Positions 1-10,209 are shown, counted from the stretch's first letter. The stretch is DNA of 64,000 bases from Bacillus sp. FJAT-18017 (GCF_001278805.1 NZ_CP012602.1:909001-973000); one strand, 5' to 3'. Notes: a model not told the origin generated them from the letters alone. Program-made: numbers and translations.

Positions 1-1
1 C

Positions 2-124
2 CTAAACGAAGAAATCCGCGCCTATCATATAATTGGATCAATTTTAATCATTCTCGGAGTACTAGGAACAAACTTTTTTGGGGAAAAGAAAGAAGAGGGA
101 AAGCCTGAAAAAGATGCAGCTTAG
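2..124 (+). CDS. EamA/DMT-family transporter, C-terminal end (partial)
   Basis: The window opens inside this gene; only the last 40 residues are present. They read LNEE, a short linker, one hydrophobic helix (GSILIILGVLGTNFF) and a charged tail (KKEEGKPEKD) before TAG. The acidic LNEE step followed by a final glycine-rich helix is the usual ending of the second EamA domain of 10-TM drug/metabolite transporters. The substrate cannot be told from this fragment. Confidence 0.6.
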   Translation, partial: LNEEIRAYHIIGSILIILGVLGTNFFGEKKEEGKPEKDAA

Positions 125-185
125 TGTAGTATGGTTTTATCATAGATTTTCTGGCCTTAAAGACATTTCAAGACGGAAGCACACC

Positions 186-330
186 AAAATGTCCTTGAAA
201 TTGCTTTTCAAGGACATTTTACTTATTCGTCAGCATCAAAATGTACTCGAAACCTCTTTTCAAGTACATTTTCCCTATTAGTCAGCATCAAAATGTACTA
301 GAAAATGCTTTTCGGGATTGTCAACGCTTC
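186..330. repeat. 52-nt tandem hairpin repeats (about 2.7 copies)
   Basis: Three units begin with AAAATGT at 186, 238 and 290, a spacing of exactly 52 nt. The first two units each fold on themselves: TGTCCTTGAAA pairs imperfectly with TTTTCAAGGACA, and TGTACTCGAAA with TTTTCAAGTACA. Arm changes between units are compensatory (CCTTG/CAAGG versus ACTCG/CAAGT), so the fold rather than the exact sequence looks conserved. The third unit is degenerate on its right side. No gene lies in 125-402. Confidence 0.7.
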
Positions 331-402
331 CAATTGTGCTTGTTTGTTATCCGAAAAATTGGGATTTCCGTTTATTAAATCTAGAATTCACCAGATTAAT
401 CT

Positions 403-600
403 TCACGCCATAGAGGCCGCACCCTTCTTCCTCTCCATCATCCGCTGAAACTCCAGGATAAAACGGTCCAGTTCACGGCTCGCCTCAATCGTTGTCTCAT
501 GGGCAAAGCCAAACTCCAAACCCTTCGCAACCAGCTCAGCGCGCAAGAACTCAATATATCTTTGCATTTCAACCAGGTTCATTCTATCAGGCTTGTCCAT
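403..600 (-). CDS. Spo0E-family aspartyl-phosphate phosphatase
   Basis: A 65-residue protein of the Spo0E/YnzD type, small helical hairpins that dephosphorylate Spo0A~P and so delay sporulation. The family signature S-x-x-x-D is seen in EASRELDRFI, preceded by a predicted helix (MQRYIEFLRAELVAKGLEFG). Length fits the family. The start is the ATG preceded by GGAAGGAGG with a 7-nt spacer; the frame stays open upstream but without a better site. A hairpin with a T-run lies in its leader (624-651), so expression may be attenuated. Which phosphoprotein it acts on is inference. Confidence 0.85.
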   Translation of the reverse strand: MDKPDRMNLVEMQRYIEFLRAELVAKGLEFGFAHETTIEASRELDRFILEFQRMMERKKGAASMA

Positions 601-623
601 AAGCAACCTCCTTCCGAAAGTAC

Positions 624-651
624 AAAAAAAGTTCCGGCTCGAAAGCCGGAA
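624..651 (-). terminator. terminator-like hairpin in the leader of the spo0E-like gene
   Basis: TTCCGGCT/AGCCGGAA forms an 8-bp stem with a 4-nt loop. On the minus strand it is followed two bases later by seven T residues, just upstream of the SD of the spo0E-like gene. It is either an attenuator in that gene's leader or the end of a short minus-strand RNA. Confidence 0.6.
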
Positions 652-1253
652 AAAATAAGGGGTTTGATGGTATCTATCTATATTATAAAAGGGGGAGTGA
701 GTTATGAAAAAGAATGGGGTCTCTTTCACCACGTACTTATCATAACGCCCAAATATGAACAAACTATGACCAAACCTTTAACATTCATTAAAAATGACAA
801 AAAGTAAGCCGGACCTGAACTAAACTGCTGAGTATACATTTTTTATTTTGGCAATTTGATTATTAGAATAGAACTGCCTGAGTCACCAGATTCTGCCCAG
901 GACAGAATACGGGATTCAGGCATTTTTTTATCTAAATGTGATCCTCCCAATAGATTTAGGAGGAATAGACCATTACAAATCTCCTTTTGGTTTCCAGTTA
1001 CTAGAACGCTAAATGAAAGATTTTCCCAACCTCTCACCCCTTAAATACACCTTTATTTCGATTTTAAAGTGAAACCTTCCTGCATTTTTCAATCCTCCAG
1101 ATATAAATTTTCCCAACCTTCTATTAGTAAATTGGATTTACAGCCATATGAAGCAGAAGTACGATTAAATTGTTAAAATTTAGAATCTTTTAAGGGGTGA
1201 AAATGCGAATTTTTTAGCGGAATGAAATAATTTGCTATTTCAGGGGGGAGAAA
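652..1253. other. 602-nt gap: one plus-strand terminator, otherwise nothing recognised
   Basis: No convincing coding sequence on either strand; short open frames here overlap the terminator hairpin. It holds the leader/promoter area of the minus-strand spo0E-like gene, a plus-strand intrinsic terminator at 875-929 with no gene in front of it, and the AT-rich upstream region of the RHS toxin gene. Confidence 0.5.
875..929 (+). terminator. intrinsic terminator without an upstream gene
   Basis: TGCCTGAGTC (875-884) pairs with GATTCAGGCA (913-922), with an inner stem ATTCTG/CAGAAT, followed by seven T. This is a canonical nested rho-independent terminator on the plus strand, yet no protein gene ends nearby. 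Confidence 0.75.
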
Positions 1254-4200
1254 ATGAGGAAGAAAGTACTAGCAATCTTAATGATTATTCTATTGATTGT
1301 ATCAAGTGTGGATCCTAGGAACTTTATAAGTCCTTCACAGGTTTCTGCGGAAAAGGCCAATAAACCACTTAAAATGCCAAAAGGTGCGGAAAGGGTCCGG
1401 GAGTTGGAGGATCTGCGTGAACCTAACACCAAGACATTCATAAATACTGATGGCACCTACACGACAGAAATTTATACCGAAAACGTTCACTTCAAAGATG
1501 AAAAAACGAAAAAATTTAAAAACATTTCCACGACACCAGAAGAGAATACAGGGAATGACAGAGAAGAATTTGGCTTTAAAAATAAAGACAATAAATTTGG
1601 CGTAAAATTCGCAAAGAACTCCAAGAAGAAAAATTTAATTACGATCGATTTCCAAAAAGAAAAGTTAAACTTTCAGCCGGTTGGAACTGACTTTTCCGTA
1701 GCTGAACAAGAAGAAGGAGCGATTTTTTACAAGGAAATCTTTAAAGGTGTCGATTTTAAATACAGCCTTGGAAACTCCTCCGTTAAAGAAGATATTTTTC
1801 TAAAAAGCAAAGATTCAGTCAGAAGCTTTCAATTTCTACTTACAGGAAGCCTGATTCCTAAACAGGAAGGGCGAACCATCAATTTTTATAATAAAAAAGA
1901 TGAACTTGTTTGGGTGATGCCTTACCCATTCATGGAAGATAGCAACGGTAAATATTCGGAGGATATCGCTTTTGACCTGGCAGAAAGCACAAATGGCTAT
2001 TTGCTTACTCTGACACCAAGTTCAGAATACCTGGATGATGAAACGACGGAATATCCTGTTCGAATTGACCCTACAACGAATTTGGGCGGAACAAATACCA
2101 CAACACTTGATACGTATGTCATGTCTGCCTATCCGAGTTTAAACTATTATAATAGCGCTGATTTGCGGATTGGATATATTGCTTCAACGGGGACGACTAG
2201 GTCGTATTTGAATTTTACCAATGCTCTTCCTGACCTTACAGGAAAGCTTCTTGTGAAAGCAGAGCTTAAACTGTATAAATGGAATGACATTACGTCTCCA
2301 GTTGGCGCAAATGTATATGTAAACCGTGTTACTTCTGCCTGGTCACAAAACGCGGTTACGTATTATAATCAACCATCATTTTATGCGACCGCCTATGGCA
2401 GCACGTCGGCCGGTGGGGCTGCTGGATGGAAAACGTTAGATGTTACTAGCTTAGTCAATGGCTGGGTTGATAAAGCATTCCCGAATTACGGAATGGTTGT
2501 AAGGAGCACGTCAGAAGGATCCTCAGGTACCTACCAGAAATTTAATGCGTCTGAATCCAGCTCCAATCGTCCGTATTTGGCGATCACGTATTCCGACAAA
2601 CCTGCAAAGCCTACATTAACCGCTGATTCTTATGCGAACGAAACAGGTGGATGGGTCAATTTAAGTTGGACACCCGTAACAGGAGCAACCAGCTACAAAG
2701 TGCTCATTTTCAATGGGGCACAATATGAAGAATTCCCTGTTGGAAACGTTACGTCCTGGACCACAAAAGGAAAGAAGCTGTGGCCTACAAAAGCACAAAT
2801 CGATGCAGCTCAGTACAATCTTAGAAAAAATGCGGATGGACGGGAACTTCCTGAAAACCCACATTATTTGTATTCAAAAATACCGAATGGCTCCTATAGA
2901 ACCAATACGAATTATGCAATACGAATAAAGGCTGTCAACGCATATGGCGAGACGTCTCAATCGGATGCCTCAACGATTATCATCCCTGATAAAACGAAAC
3001 CAAGGGCTCCCTTAGGGGTAACGGTTACGAATGATAGGATTGAGAGTTTCACAATAGGGTGGCAGCCAGCTACTGACCCTGATGGTACCGGGGTTGCAAA
3101 GTATAAAGTATTTATCGGGGAACAGCCGGGTGTGCCGAAACAAGTTAATGGCGCGGAAACCACTGCAACATCCTATAAGTATACGGGCACACTGGAACCA
3201 CGAAAAACCTATTATGCCTGGATTCAGGCCGTCGATAAAAGCGGAAACATCAGCCTGAATTCGCAGACTACCAACAAAATTGCCCGCAAAGAATTCGATG
3301 CACGTATAAAGAGCTACTATATTCCGAGTGTAAGCGATGTTGACAGCACAGTCGGGGAGAAGCTTTGGTTTGACGTTGAAAATACGGGGACAGCTTCGTG
3401 GACGAACGATCAGAACATCAACATGTCCGTTACGAGCAAATCACCTGATGCTTCAGAGTCGACAGGATTTGTCGGATATCTGAATACAGGCGAAGTCATT
3501 ACAACCGGGCAAGTTAAGAGGTTTTATGTCGACTGGAAGCCAAAGGCAGCGTTAAAAGGGCTTTATGAAATTTCCGCTGTTGTTGGAAAAGGGTCCGACA
3601 GTACCTTCATTAATCCGCCTGAAGAAATCGTGAACCAGGTAATCGATGTTCAGGACTTAAAGGGACCTTCCGGAAACATTTCAATCAATGAAAATGCGCT
3701 GTATACAACTTCGCAGAATGTGACTGTAAAAGCATTCGATGTGTATGACAATGCTACCGGGGACCTGTTTGTCGAGTTTGCTTCAGGGCCGGTTGGTGCG
3801 ACAGTAGAGCAACTCCAATTTTTGCCTAAGGAAAAAGTGACCCGGGGCATTCATGAAAAAGCATGGGCGCTGCCGGATGTACAAGGCGAGCACTTTATTT
3901 ACGCCAGGTTTTCCGATACAAGCGGAAACGTGTCCCAGCTTTATAGTGATTCGATTATATTAGATAAAACCGTCCCGGCTATTGAAGTAACAAATCTTGA
4001 ATCTGGTGACTACCTGTCTGGTAGTAAAAAGATTGAAGGCTCAATCACAGACCTTGACTTGGCTTCATATAGGGTCGAGTACAGAAATAAAGCCGATCAG
4101 GCTGGAATTTGGAATCTGATTTCTGAAAAAAATCTTCCGGTTTCGCAAGGTGTAGTGGCAGACTGGAGTACAGCGAGCCTGGCAAAAGGCGAATATGAAC

Positions 4201-7200
4201 TCCGCATCACAGCCAGGGATGCAGCCGGGCAGACTAATTTGCAGACTGTTTCGGTTTGGGTGGATACCCTTACTAAGTCCTGGACAGGCTCAGAAGGGTA
4301 TTATCCAACCCATCCGCTTGAACTGCGTGATGGAAGCGGGTTTGTGAATTTGTATAACGGAAGCCTCAATCTTCTGGATGTTGACTTCTCGCTTCCTTCA
4401 AGAGCTTTCTCACTTGTCCTTGGGAGGTCGTATTCCTCCAATGCGAATCAGCAAGGGCTGCTTGGCAAGGGGTGGGGTTCCAACCTGGAGGAGCGGCTTG
4501 AAGTTAAGACAGACAGAGTCAACTATTATGATTCAGACGGTACGGTGCACGCATTTATCAAACAGGCGGATGGATCCTACGCCACACCTTCGGGTACAGC
4601 TTACAACCTAACCTATTCAAGCACAAACGGGTATAAGTTAGGCCAGAAGAATGGTAATTTGGCTATTAAGGAGTTTGACCTGCAAGGAAAGCCGGTGTCC
4701 ATTAGTGACAATAACGGAAACAAAATCCAATATGCTTATGAAAATGGCAAACTTATAAAGTTAACATCTGCAAATAAATCGGTAGACCTGAATTACGCAA
4801 ATGGCCGCCTCGATAATGCCGTATTCAGTACAGGAGATAAGATCGGTTATGTGTATTCCGGTGATTTCCTCTCCGATGTAAAAGTCTACACGAAGAGTGG
4901 AAAGGTAAGCAGACAGGTTCATTACGATTATGAGGCAGGGAAGCTTACAGCAGTTGTTTCAAAAAACAACTTGAAAGTGGAAATCCTCTACAACGGCAAC
5001 CGGGTTGTTCAAACAAAGACAAAACGCTCGACCAGAGTGGTGGACGGCACCCAAACGTATCCGCTTAAAACGTATGGGAATATCACAGAGTCCTTCTCCT
5101 ACGACTTATCGAACAATACTGTGTTTGTTGCAGCCAATTCCATCAATGAAGATAAAACGAGTAAGAACCTGTTCAATACCGAGTATGAATTGAATTCAGC
5201 AGGAAATTTAAAGCTAACAACAACACTCAAGACTCTTTTTGAAAATGAAGACCCGGAAGCAGCAAAACAGGACCAGGGCAACATCACGGTCCAAATTGAA
5301 TATGTAAACAACAGAGTGAAAAGCTCAACCGATGCGTTGGGAAATAAAACTTCCTTTGAGTATGATAGCTACGGGAATGTTGTAAAAATCAACTTGCCGC
5401 CAGTCACAGTTAAAGGCGTTAAAACTTCTTATTCCATTTCCAATCAATATAACGGAAACGGCCAAATCCTTAAGGTCACCAATACAATGGGCCAGGTCAA
5501 GGAATGGAGATATGATTCAAAGGGCAACGTTTTTCAAATCCTTGATGAGGAAGGCAATAGCCAATATATCGACTATGATTCATATGGAAATGTGACGGCA
5601 ACACGCAGCGACCGAGGCCCATTATATGGGTACATGCCAGACTACAGCATGGAAGAAAAAACACTAGAGGACTGGAAAATAGTCCAGGGAACCATCACCA
5701 AGAGTTCCGCCCAGGCACGGTCAGGCAAACAAAGCATCGAAATGGTGCCAAATGCAATCCTACAGACAGGGACTTTTGCGATAAAGAAAGGCCGTTTGCC
5801 AGTATTATCACTTCTATACGCAAAAGCTGCGGCAGCCGACCAAGCGGAAGTAAAGCTTCAGTTTATAAAAGACTCAACTGTCATTCAGGAATATACGAAA
5901 ATCTATTCGGTGACAACCAATTGGGGCGGCTATCGAGTTTCTGGAGAAACGGTTCCGGCTGATGCAACCCATGTCAGGGTTCAAGTAACCAACAAAGGTA
6001 CGACCAACCTATTTGTCGATGACCTTGTCCTCGAAGAGAGCGGCATTAAAACAACCTATCACTATGATAGTAATAATGAAAATGTGGATTATGTACTGGA
6101 CCCATACGGCTATAAGACAAGCTATACGTTTAACGAATATGGCCAGCCATTGACCGAAACGAATGCCCTGAATCAGACTCAGACTGTTGTATATGACGAA
6201 CTTCAAAGAATTTCGAAAAATATCGACCGTTCCGGAAGGACAACTGAATACCAGTATGACGAAGACTCGGGAAATCTACGGTACGAAATCGATGCTCAGG
6301 GAAACAAGACAGAATACGAGTACAATGAATGGGATCAGCTAACCCTTACCACTCTGCCTAAAGTGCAAAATACATTCTATAAGGACGAGGCTGTAGCGAA
6401 GGTCGAGGATCAGCAGGCCAAACTTTATGTTGAATATGATGAGCTCGGGCGGAAGATAAGGGAAAACGATGAAAGCGGGAAAGCCTATACCGAGGATGAA
6501 TATGACGGTTATGGAAGGCTTGCCAGAAGCATCGACCCTATGAAAAACCAAAAATATTTCTCTTATGATAAAAACGGCAACATTATCCATACGATTGATT
6601 TTGCTGCTGTAAAATCAAATCCGGAAGGCCAAGGAAATCTGCTGGTCAATAAAGGTGAAACGTTTGCGACCTTTGATGAGTGGAACCGCCAGCTGACCGA
6701 GACAGACAACACAGGCAACCGTGATGTGCTCACGATGGTCAACACATATGATTCTGAAGACAGGCTCGTTCATACAAAGGATGCGGAAGGTTCGGAAGTA
6801 TTCTATACCTACAATGCCTTGAACGAAAATGTCTATACGAAGGATAATTCTACTCCGGCTGTCGAGACCTGGTCCTATTTTGACGGGTTTGGGACACCTT
6901 CTATTACGTTGAGCGGAAATACAATCGAGTATTCTGTTTCCGATGCGAATGGAAATGTGCTTGAGTCAATCGACCATAAAGGAGCAAAGACGAAATACGA
7001 GTACAACAAAGCCGGGGATAAAGTAAAACAAGTTAATCCTGATGGAACAACGGTAACCTGGACATACAATGAAGATGGGCAGATTGACACAGAGTCCCAA
7101 TTGGTGGAAACAGTAGGGGATATCGAGACCTATCTCGTAACTGATTTCGTTTACAATGATACAGCCGAAGTTAAGTATCAAAAAGTAGAGGCCCAACGGA

Positions 7201-9671
7201 TTAACAAATCAACTAAAGCGTTAGTTGATAAGCAGCTCATAAAAGAAATAGATCTTAATTATGATAATCTGGGCCGCCTTGTACGCGAACAATCAAAAAA
7301 TCATGAAGGCTCGCAAATTAAGAAATCAGATATCCGATTTGTCTATGATCTGAATGGCAATCTTCTTCAGAAATGGATTTATGATGAGACCTCAAACACG
7401 ATAAAGGATGGTGTCACCTATCCATTTGTCCGCTCCGAAAGCAAATATGCGTACGATGCGAATAACCGGATGCTATCAGAACAAAAGCTAGAAAATGGCA
7501 TTCTCAATACAAGGACGTATTCCGATGAAGAAAATATGGAGAAAACTTCATCAGTAAAGACTTCAAGTTCTTCTACAGGAAATACGACAGTTTATTATAA
7601 TGAAAATGACTTGGCGCAAAAAGTCATCACGCCGCTTTCTGAGGTGTATGAATTCACTTATACCCCAACGGAAATGGTTGATAAGATTAAAGGGCCGAGG
7701 CTGACCATTGACATGGATTATGGCCTGAATGAAAGAATGACGAAAATCAGGGCACTGAAAAAGGATACATCGACGGAGTTGTTCTCGGAGTCTTACACGT
7801 ATAATTCTGAAGAACAAATAAAGGATGCAACGAACCCATGGGATGGTGTGAAAGCCTATACGTATACACCGGAAGGATTTTTGGGCACTGTCAAAAAAGG
7901 AACAGAAACAATCACCTATACGTATGACGTGAATGGTAACCTTCGCAAGGCAGTCAATCAGGCTGGCAAGGTCCTTTTGGAAAATCAGTATGGACAGGCC
8001 AACAGAATCACGTCGTCCATCCAGTTTGATTCTGCTTTACAAAAATACAAGAAGGTTACTTATACCTTCAAGCCAGATGGCTCGCTGCAAAAGGAAACAA
8101 TCAGCTCTGCTGTCGACACCTATGAGGCAGCAAAAACAGCGGCAATCGAATTCGAAAAGATTTACAACTTCTCTTCCATCAACCTCCTTCAAGGAATCGT
8201 AACGAAAAGGAACGGAGTGGAAGTTGAAAAGGTAGAGTTCACGTACGACAGTGAGGAGAACCGGACCTCCAAAAAGGTTACTAAGGGGACAAGCGTACGG
8301 ACCGAATTCTACTATTATGACAGCAACGGCGACCTCATCGGCATTGCCGAACAGTCTGGAATCGATGCAGTCCAGAATCTGATGAACTTCTATCGAGACT
8401 CAAACGGCCAGCTGCTAAGCCTGGAGTACAAGGGCCAAATCTATGATTATATCTATAATCAGCGCGGCGACATTGTCGCAATAGCCGACCAGCTTAAAAA
8501 TATCATTGCCAAATATACGTATGATGAGTGGGGCAATGTCCAAAAAATGGATGCTCCGACTACAATTGGAGTAGAAATAGCTAATGCGAACCCATTCCGC
8601 TATGTCGGGAAGTTCGGTGTCCAATACGACAACAATACGAAGCTTCACTTCATGGGCTGGCGTGACTACGATTCAAAGATTGGCAGATTTATAGTAGCCG
8701 ATGAGTACGAAGGCGATGATACAAACCCAATTTCGTTCAACCGCTATTTGTATGCCGAATCCGATCCTGTCAATAACATCGACCCGGATGGCTATGCACC
8801 GAAGTGGCTGAAGAAACTGGCAAAGGGTGTAAAAAAAGCCGCAAAAGCCACTTACAACTTCGCGATTGGCGACGACATCAGGACACTTTCAAGCAAGAAA
8901 ACGAAGTGGTACCAGAAAGCTGGCGCAGCACTCAGCATCGCATCCAACTTCATCCCTGGCGGCGGTGTCATCAGCAAGGCAGCCAAGGCTGTCATCAAAG
9001 GCACTTCGAAAGCCGTAAAGGCCTACCGGGCAAGCAAGATTGTCAGCAAATCTTCAAAAGTCATCAGAACAACATCGAAGAAAGTAGCCGCAACCGTTAA
9101 GAAAAAACCAAAGACCGTTCCGGCAAAATCAATCAAGAGCACACCGAAAACCCAAAGTGTCGCACCTGTAAAGGCAAGTTATTCAAAGCCGAAACCGAAG
9201 CCTAAGGTAGTGGCGCCTGCAAAACCAAGAAGTGTACCACAACCACGAATTGAACCCAAATTGACTAAACCTGCAGCTGGAGATAATATTGGGTTTATTC
9301 CTAAATTGGATAATTTGAATCAGGGTAAGAGTAAACAAACCTTGTATCATTATACAAATGAGAAGGGGGCCGCTGGCATACTTGATTCAAAGAAATTAAA
9401 TCCATCTCTAAAAGCAAATAATCCTAAAGATGCACGGTATGGTGATGGTCAATATTTATCTGACATAGCACCAGAAACAAAAACACCTGCACAACTGGCA
9501 AGAATATTTATTAATGTACCAAACAAGTACAAATTTACTCATTACGTGGAAATAGATGTAAGCGATTTGGATGTGAAAAAAGGTAGGGATGGTGTTTTTG
9601 TAATACTGAACGAATCACCATTAGATTTAACCGGAAGGATAGTTAGATCAGGAAAAGTTGGTGCGGAGTAG
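1254..9671 (+). CDS. WapA-like RHS/YD-repeat secreted polymorphic toxin with HYD1-type ADP-ribosyltransferase tip
   Basis: A 2805-residue secreted contact-dependent toxin. In order: signal peptide (about 1-32, ending VSA); a WapA-like N-terminal region; a DNRLRE-type wall/carbohydrate domain (about 280-445); two fibronectin-III-like modules (about 450-680); Ig/CARDB-like modules (about 690-1010); an RHS N-terminal segment (about 1040-1120); a long YD-repeat shell (many Y-D-x-x-G-N) to about 2440; the RHS core end with GRF and DPDGYAP (about 2450-2515); a hydrophobic/Lys-rich linker; and the toxin tip (about 2690-2805). The tip has LYHYTNEKGA, ARYGDGQYLSD and LTGRIVRSG, matching Tox-ART-HYD1 ADP-ribosyltransferases. 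GGGGGGAG precedes the ATG. From about 9280 the DNA turns visibly more AT-rich, as expected for an exchangeable tip. The target is unknown. The adjacent gene is the likely immunity partner. Confidence 0.92.
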   Translation: MRKKVLAILMIILLIVSSVDPRNFISPSQVSAEKANKPLKMPKGAERVRELEDLREPNTKTFINTDGTYTTEIYTENVHFKDEKTKKFKNISTTPEENTGNDREEFGFKNKDNKFGVKFAKNSKKKNLITIDFQKEKLNFQPVGTDFSVAEQEEGAIFYKEIFKGVDFKYSLGNSSVKEDIFLKSKDSVRSFQFLLTGSLIPKQEGRTINFYNKKDELVWVMPYPFMEDSNGKYSEDIAFDLAESTNGYLLTLTPSSEYLDDETTEYPVRIDPTTNLGGTNTTTLDTYVMSAYPSLNYYNSADLRIGYIASTGTTRSYLNFTNALPDLTGKLLVKAELKLYKWNDITSPVGANVYVNRVTSAWSQNAVTYYNQPSFYATAYGSTSAGGAAGWKTLDVTSLVNGWVDKAFPNYGMVVRSTSEGSSGTYQKFNASESSSNRPYLAITYSDKPAKPTLTADSYANETGGWVNLSWTPVTGATSYKVLIFNGAQYEEFPVGNVTSWTTKGKKLWPTKAQIDAAQYNLRKNADGRELPENPHYLYSKIPNGSYRTNTNYAIRIKAVNAYGETSQSDASTIIIPDKTKPRAPLGVTVTNDRIESFTIGWQPATDPDGTGVAKYKVFIGEQPGVPKQVNGAETTATSYKYTGTLEPRKTYYAWIQAVDKSGNISLNSQTTNKIARKEFDARIKSYYIPSVSDVDSTVGEKLWFDVENTGTASWTNDQNINMSVTSKSPDASESTGFVGYLNTGEVITTGQVKRFYVDWKPKAALKGLYEISAVVGKGSDSTFINPPEEIVNQVIDVQDLKGPSGNISINENALYTTSQNVTVKAFDVYDNATGDLFVEFASGPVGATVEQLQFLPKEKVTRGIHEKAWALPDVQGEHFIYARFSDTSGNVSQLYSDSIILDKTVPAIEVTNLESGDYLSGSKKIEGSITDLDLASYRVEYRNKADQAGIWNLISEKNLPVSQGVVADWSTASLAKGEYELRITARDAAGQTNLQTVSVWVDTLTKSWTGSEGYYPTHPLELRDGSGFVNLYNGSLNLLDVDFSLPSRAFSLVLGRSYSSNANQQGLLGKGWGSNLEERLEVKTDRVNYYDSDGTVHAFIKQADGSYATPSGTAYNLTYSSTNGYKLGQKNGNLAIKEFDLQGKPVSISDNNGNKIQYAYENGKLIKLTSANKSVDLNYANGRLDNAVFSTGDKIGYVYSGDFLSDVKVYTKSGKVSRQVHYDYEAGKLTAVVSKNNLKVEILYNGNRVVQTKTKRSTRVVDGTQTYPLKTYGNITESFSYDLSNNTVFVAANSINEDKTSKNLFNTEYELNSAGNLKLTTTLKTLFENEDPEAAKQDQGNITVQIEYVNNRVKSSTDALGNKTSFEYDSYGNVVKINLPPVTVKGVKTSYSISNQYNGNGQILKVTNTMGQVKEWRYDSKGNVFQILDEEGNSQYIDYDSYGNVTATRSDRGPLYGYMPDYSMEEKTLEDWKIVQGTITKSSAQARSGKQSIEMVPNAILQTGTFAIKKGRLPVLSLLYAKAAAADQAEVKLQFIKDSTVIQEYTKIYSVTTNWGGYRVSGETVPADATHVRVQVTNKGTTNLFVDDLVLEESGIKTTYHYDSNNENVDYVLDPYGYKTSYTFNEYGQPLTETNALNQTQTVVYDELQRISKNIDRSGRTTEYQYDEDSGNLRYEIDAQGNKTEYEYNEWDQLTLTTLPKVQNTFYKDEAVAKVEDQQAKLYVEYDELGRKIRENDESGKAYTEDEYDGYGRLARSIDPMKNQKYFSYDKNGNIIHTIDFAAVKSNPEGQGNLLVNKGETFATFDEWNRQLTETDNTGNRDVLTMVNTYDSEDRLVHTKDAEGSEVFYTYNALNENVYTKDNSTPAVETWSYFDGFGTPSITLSGNTIEYSVSDANGNVLESIDHKGAKTKYEYNKAGDKVKQVNPDGTTVTWTYNEDGQIDTESQLVETVGDIETYLVTDFVYNDTAEVKYQKVEAQRINKSTKALVDKQLIKEIDLNYDNLGRLVREQSKNHEGSQIKKSDIRFVYDLNGNLLQKWIYDETSNTIKDGVTYPFVRSESKYAYDANNRMLSEQKLENGILNTRTYSDEENMEKTSSVKTSSSSTGNTTVYYNENDLAQKVITPLSEVYEFTYTPTEMVDKIKGPRLTIDMDYGLNERMTKIRALKKDTSTELFSESYTYNSEEQIKDATNPWDGVKAYTYTPEGFLGTVKKGTETITYTYDVNGNLRKAVNQAGKVLLENQYGQANRITSSIQFDSALQKYKKVTYTFKPDGSLQKETISSAVDTYEAAKTAAIEFEKIYNFSSINLLQGIVTKRNGVEVEKVEFTYDSEENRTSKKVTKGTSVRTEFYYYDSNGDLIGIAEQSGIDAVQNLMNFYRDSNGQLLSLEYKGQIYDYIYNQRGDIVAIADQLKNIIAKYTYDEWGNVQKMDAPTTIGVEIANANPFRYVGKFGVQYDNNTKLHFMGWRDYDSKIGRFIVADEYEGDDTNPISFNRYLYAESDPVNNIDPDGYAPKWLKKLAKGVKKAAKATYNFAIGDDIRTLSSKKTKWYQKAGAALSIASNFIPGGGVISKAAKAVIKGTSKAVKAYRASKIVSKSSKVIRTTSKKVAATVKKKPKTVPAKSIKSTPKTQSVAPVKASYSKPKPKPKVVAPAKPRSVPQPRIEPKLTKPAAGDNIGFIPKLDNLNQGKSKQTLYHYTNEKGAAGILDSKKLNPSLKANNPKDARYGDGQYLSDIAPETKTPAQLARIFINVPNKYKFTHYVEIDVSDLDVKKGRDGVFVILNESPLDLTGRIVRSGKVGAE

Positions 9672-9683
9672 GAGGTGATATAT

Positions 9684-10139
9684 ATGAAATATTTGTTAAT
9701 TGAATATGAAGGGGAAGAATATTGGATAGAAGTAGGCTCAGATGGATTTGCACGGAGACAAATTATTGTGGATAACGATAAAACTATCCATTTATCTTGT
9801 CTGGAGGATTGTTTGGCTGAAGGGCCTATAGATGAAAATGAACTAGATGGAAATATCAGGTTAATTACTCACCAAGAGTTTGAAGAAAATTGGAATAAAG
9901 CCACTTTGAAGAAGAGGAAAATCTGGGAAATCCAAAAAAGAAACTATCCCATTGGAGAAGAAGTTCGGTTGACAGCAGCTTATCATTATCCCCAAGGTTG
10001 GATTCTAAAAGCAGAAGATGTAATGGGCATTTGTAGTGGGTGTGATGTGGGGTATGGTCAATGGGTAAAAGGACGAGTATCAGGTTACGATGAGTTAAAT
10101 ATGTGGCTAAAAATAGTTGGAAATACGATTAAATCTTGA
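9684..10139 (+). CDS. candidate immunity protein for the adjacent ART toxin
   Basis: A 151-residue soluble acidic protein beginning 12 nt after the toxin stop. I chose ATG 9684, preceded by GGAGGTGA at 9671-9678; an in-frame GTG at 9675 lies inside that SD. I do not recognise a family. The position directly behind the toxin tip, the same AT-rich composition and the terminator that follows (10161-10196) make it the cognate immunity protein by context, which is inference. A Cys pair (GICSGCD) near residue 115 is the only notable motif. Confidence 0.7.
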   Translation: MKYLLIEYEGEEYWIEVGSDGFARRQIIVDNDKTIHLSCLEDCLAEGPIDENELDGNIRLITHQEFEENWNKATLKKRKIWEIQKRNYPIGEEVRLTAAYHYPQGWILKAEDVMGICSGCDVGYGQWVKGRVSGYDELNMWLKIVGNTIKS

Positions 10140-10160
10140 TCCTGTTTTAAATGTAACTTT

Positions 10161-10196
10161 GAAAAACCTTGAAGGGTCAGCCTTTCAGGGTTTTTC
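10161..10196 (+). terminator. terminator of the toxin/immunity transcript
   Basis: GAAAAACC-TTGAA pairs imperfectly with TTTCA-GGTTTTTC around a short loop, ending in a T-run. It closes the toxin-immunity unit. Confidence 0.65.
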
Positions 10197-10209
10197 ATAT
10201 GCATTAAAC

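Noticed and set aside
499..807. Plus-strand open frame across the spo0E-like gene
   Set aside because: It is antisense to the SD, start and coding region of the Spo0E-family gene and includes the leader hairpin; no SD or family motif of its own.
843..1044. Open frames on both strands over 843-1044
   Set aside because: Both read through the terminator hairpin 875-929 and have low-complexity, motif-free products.
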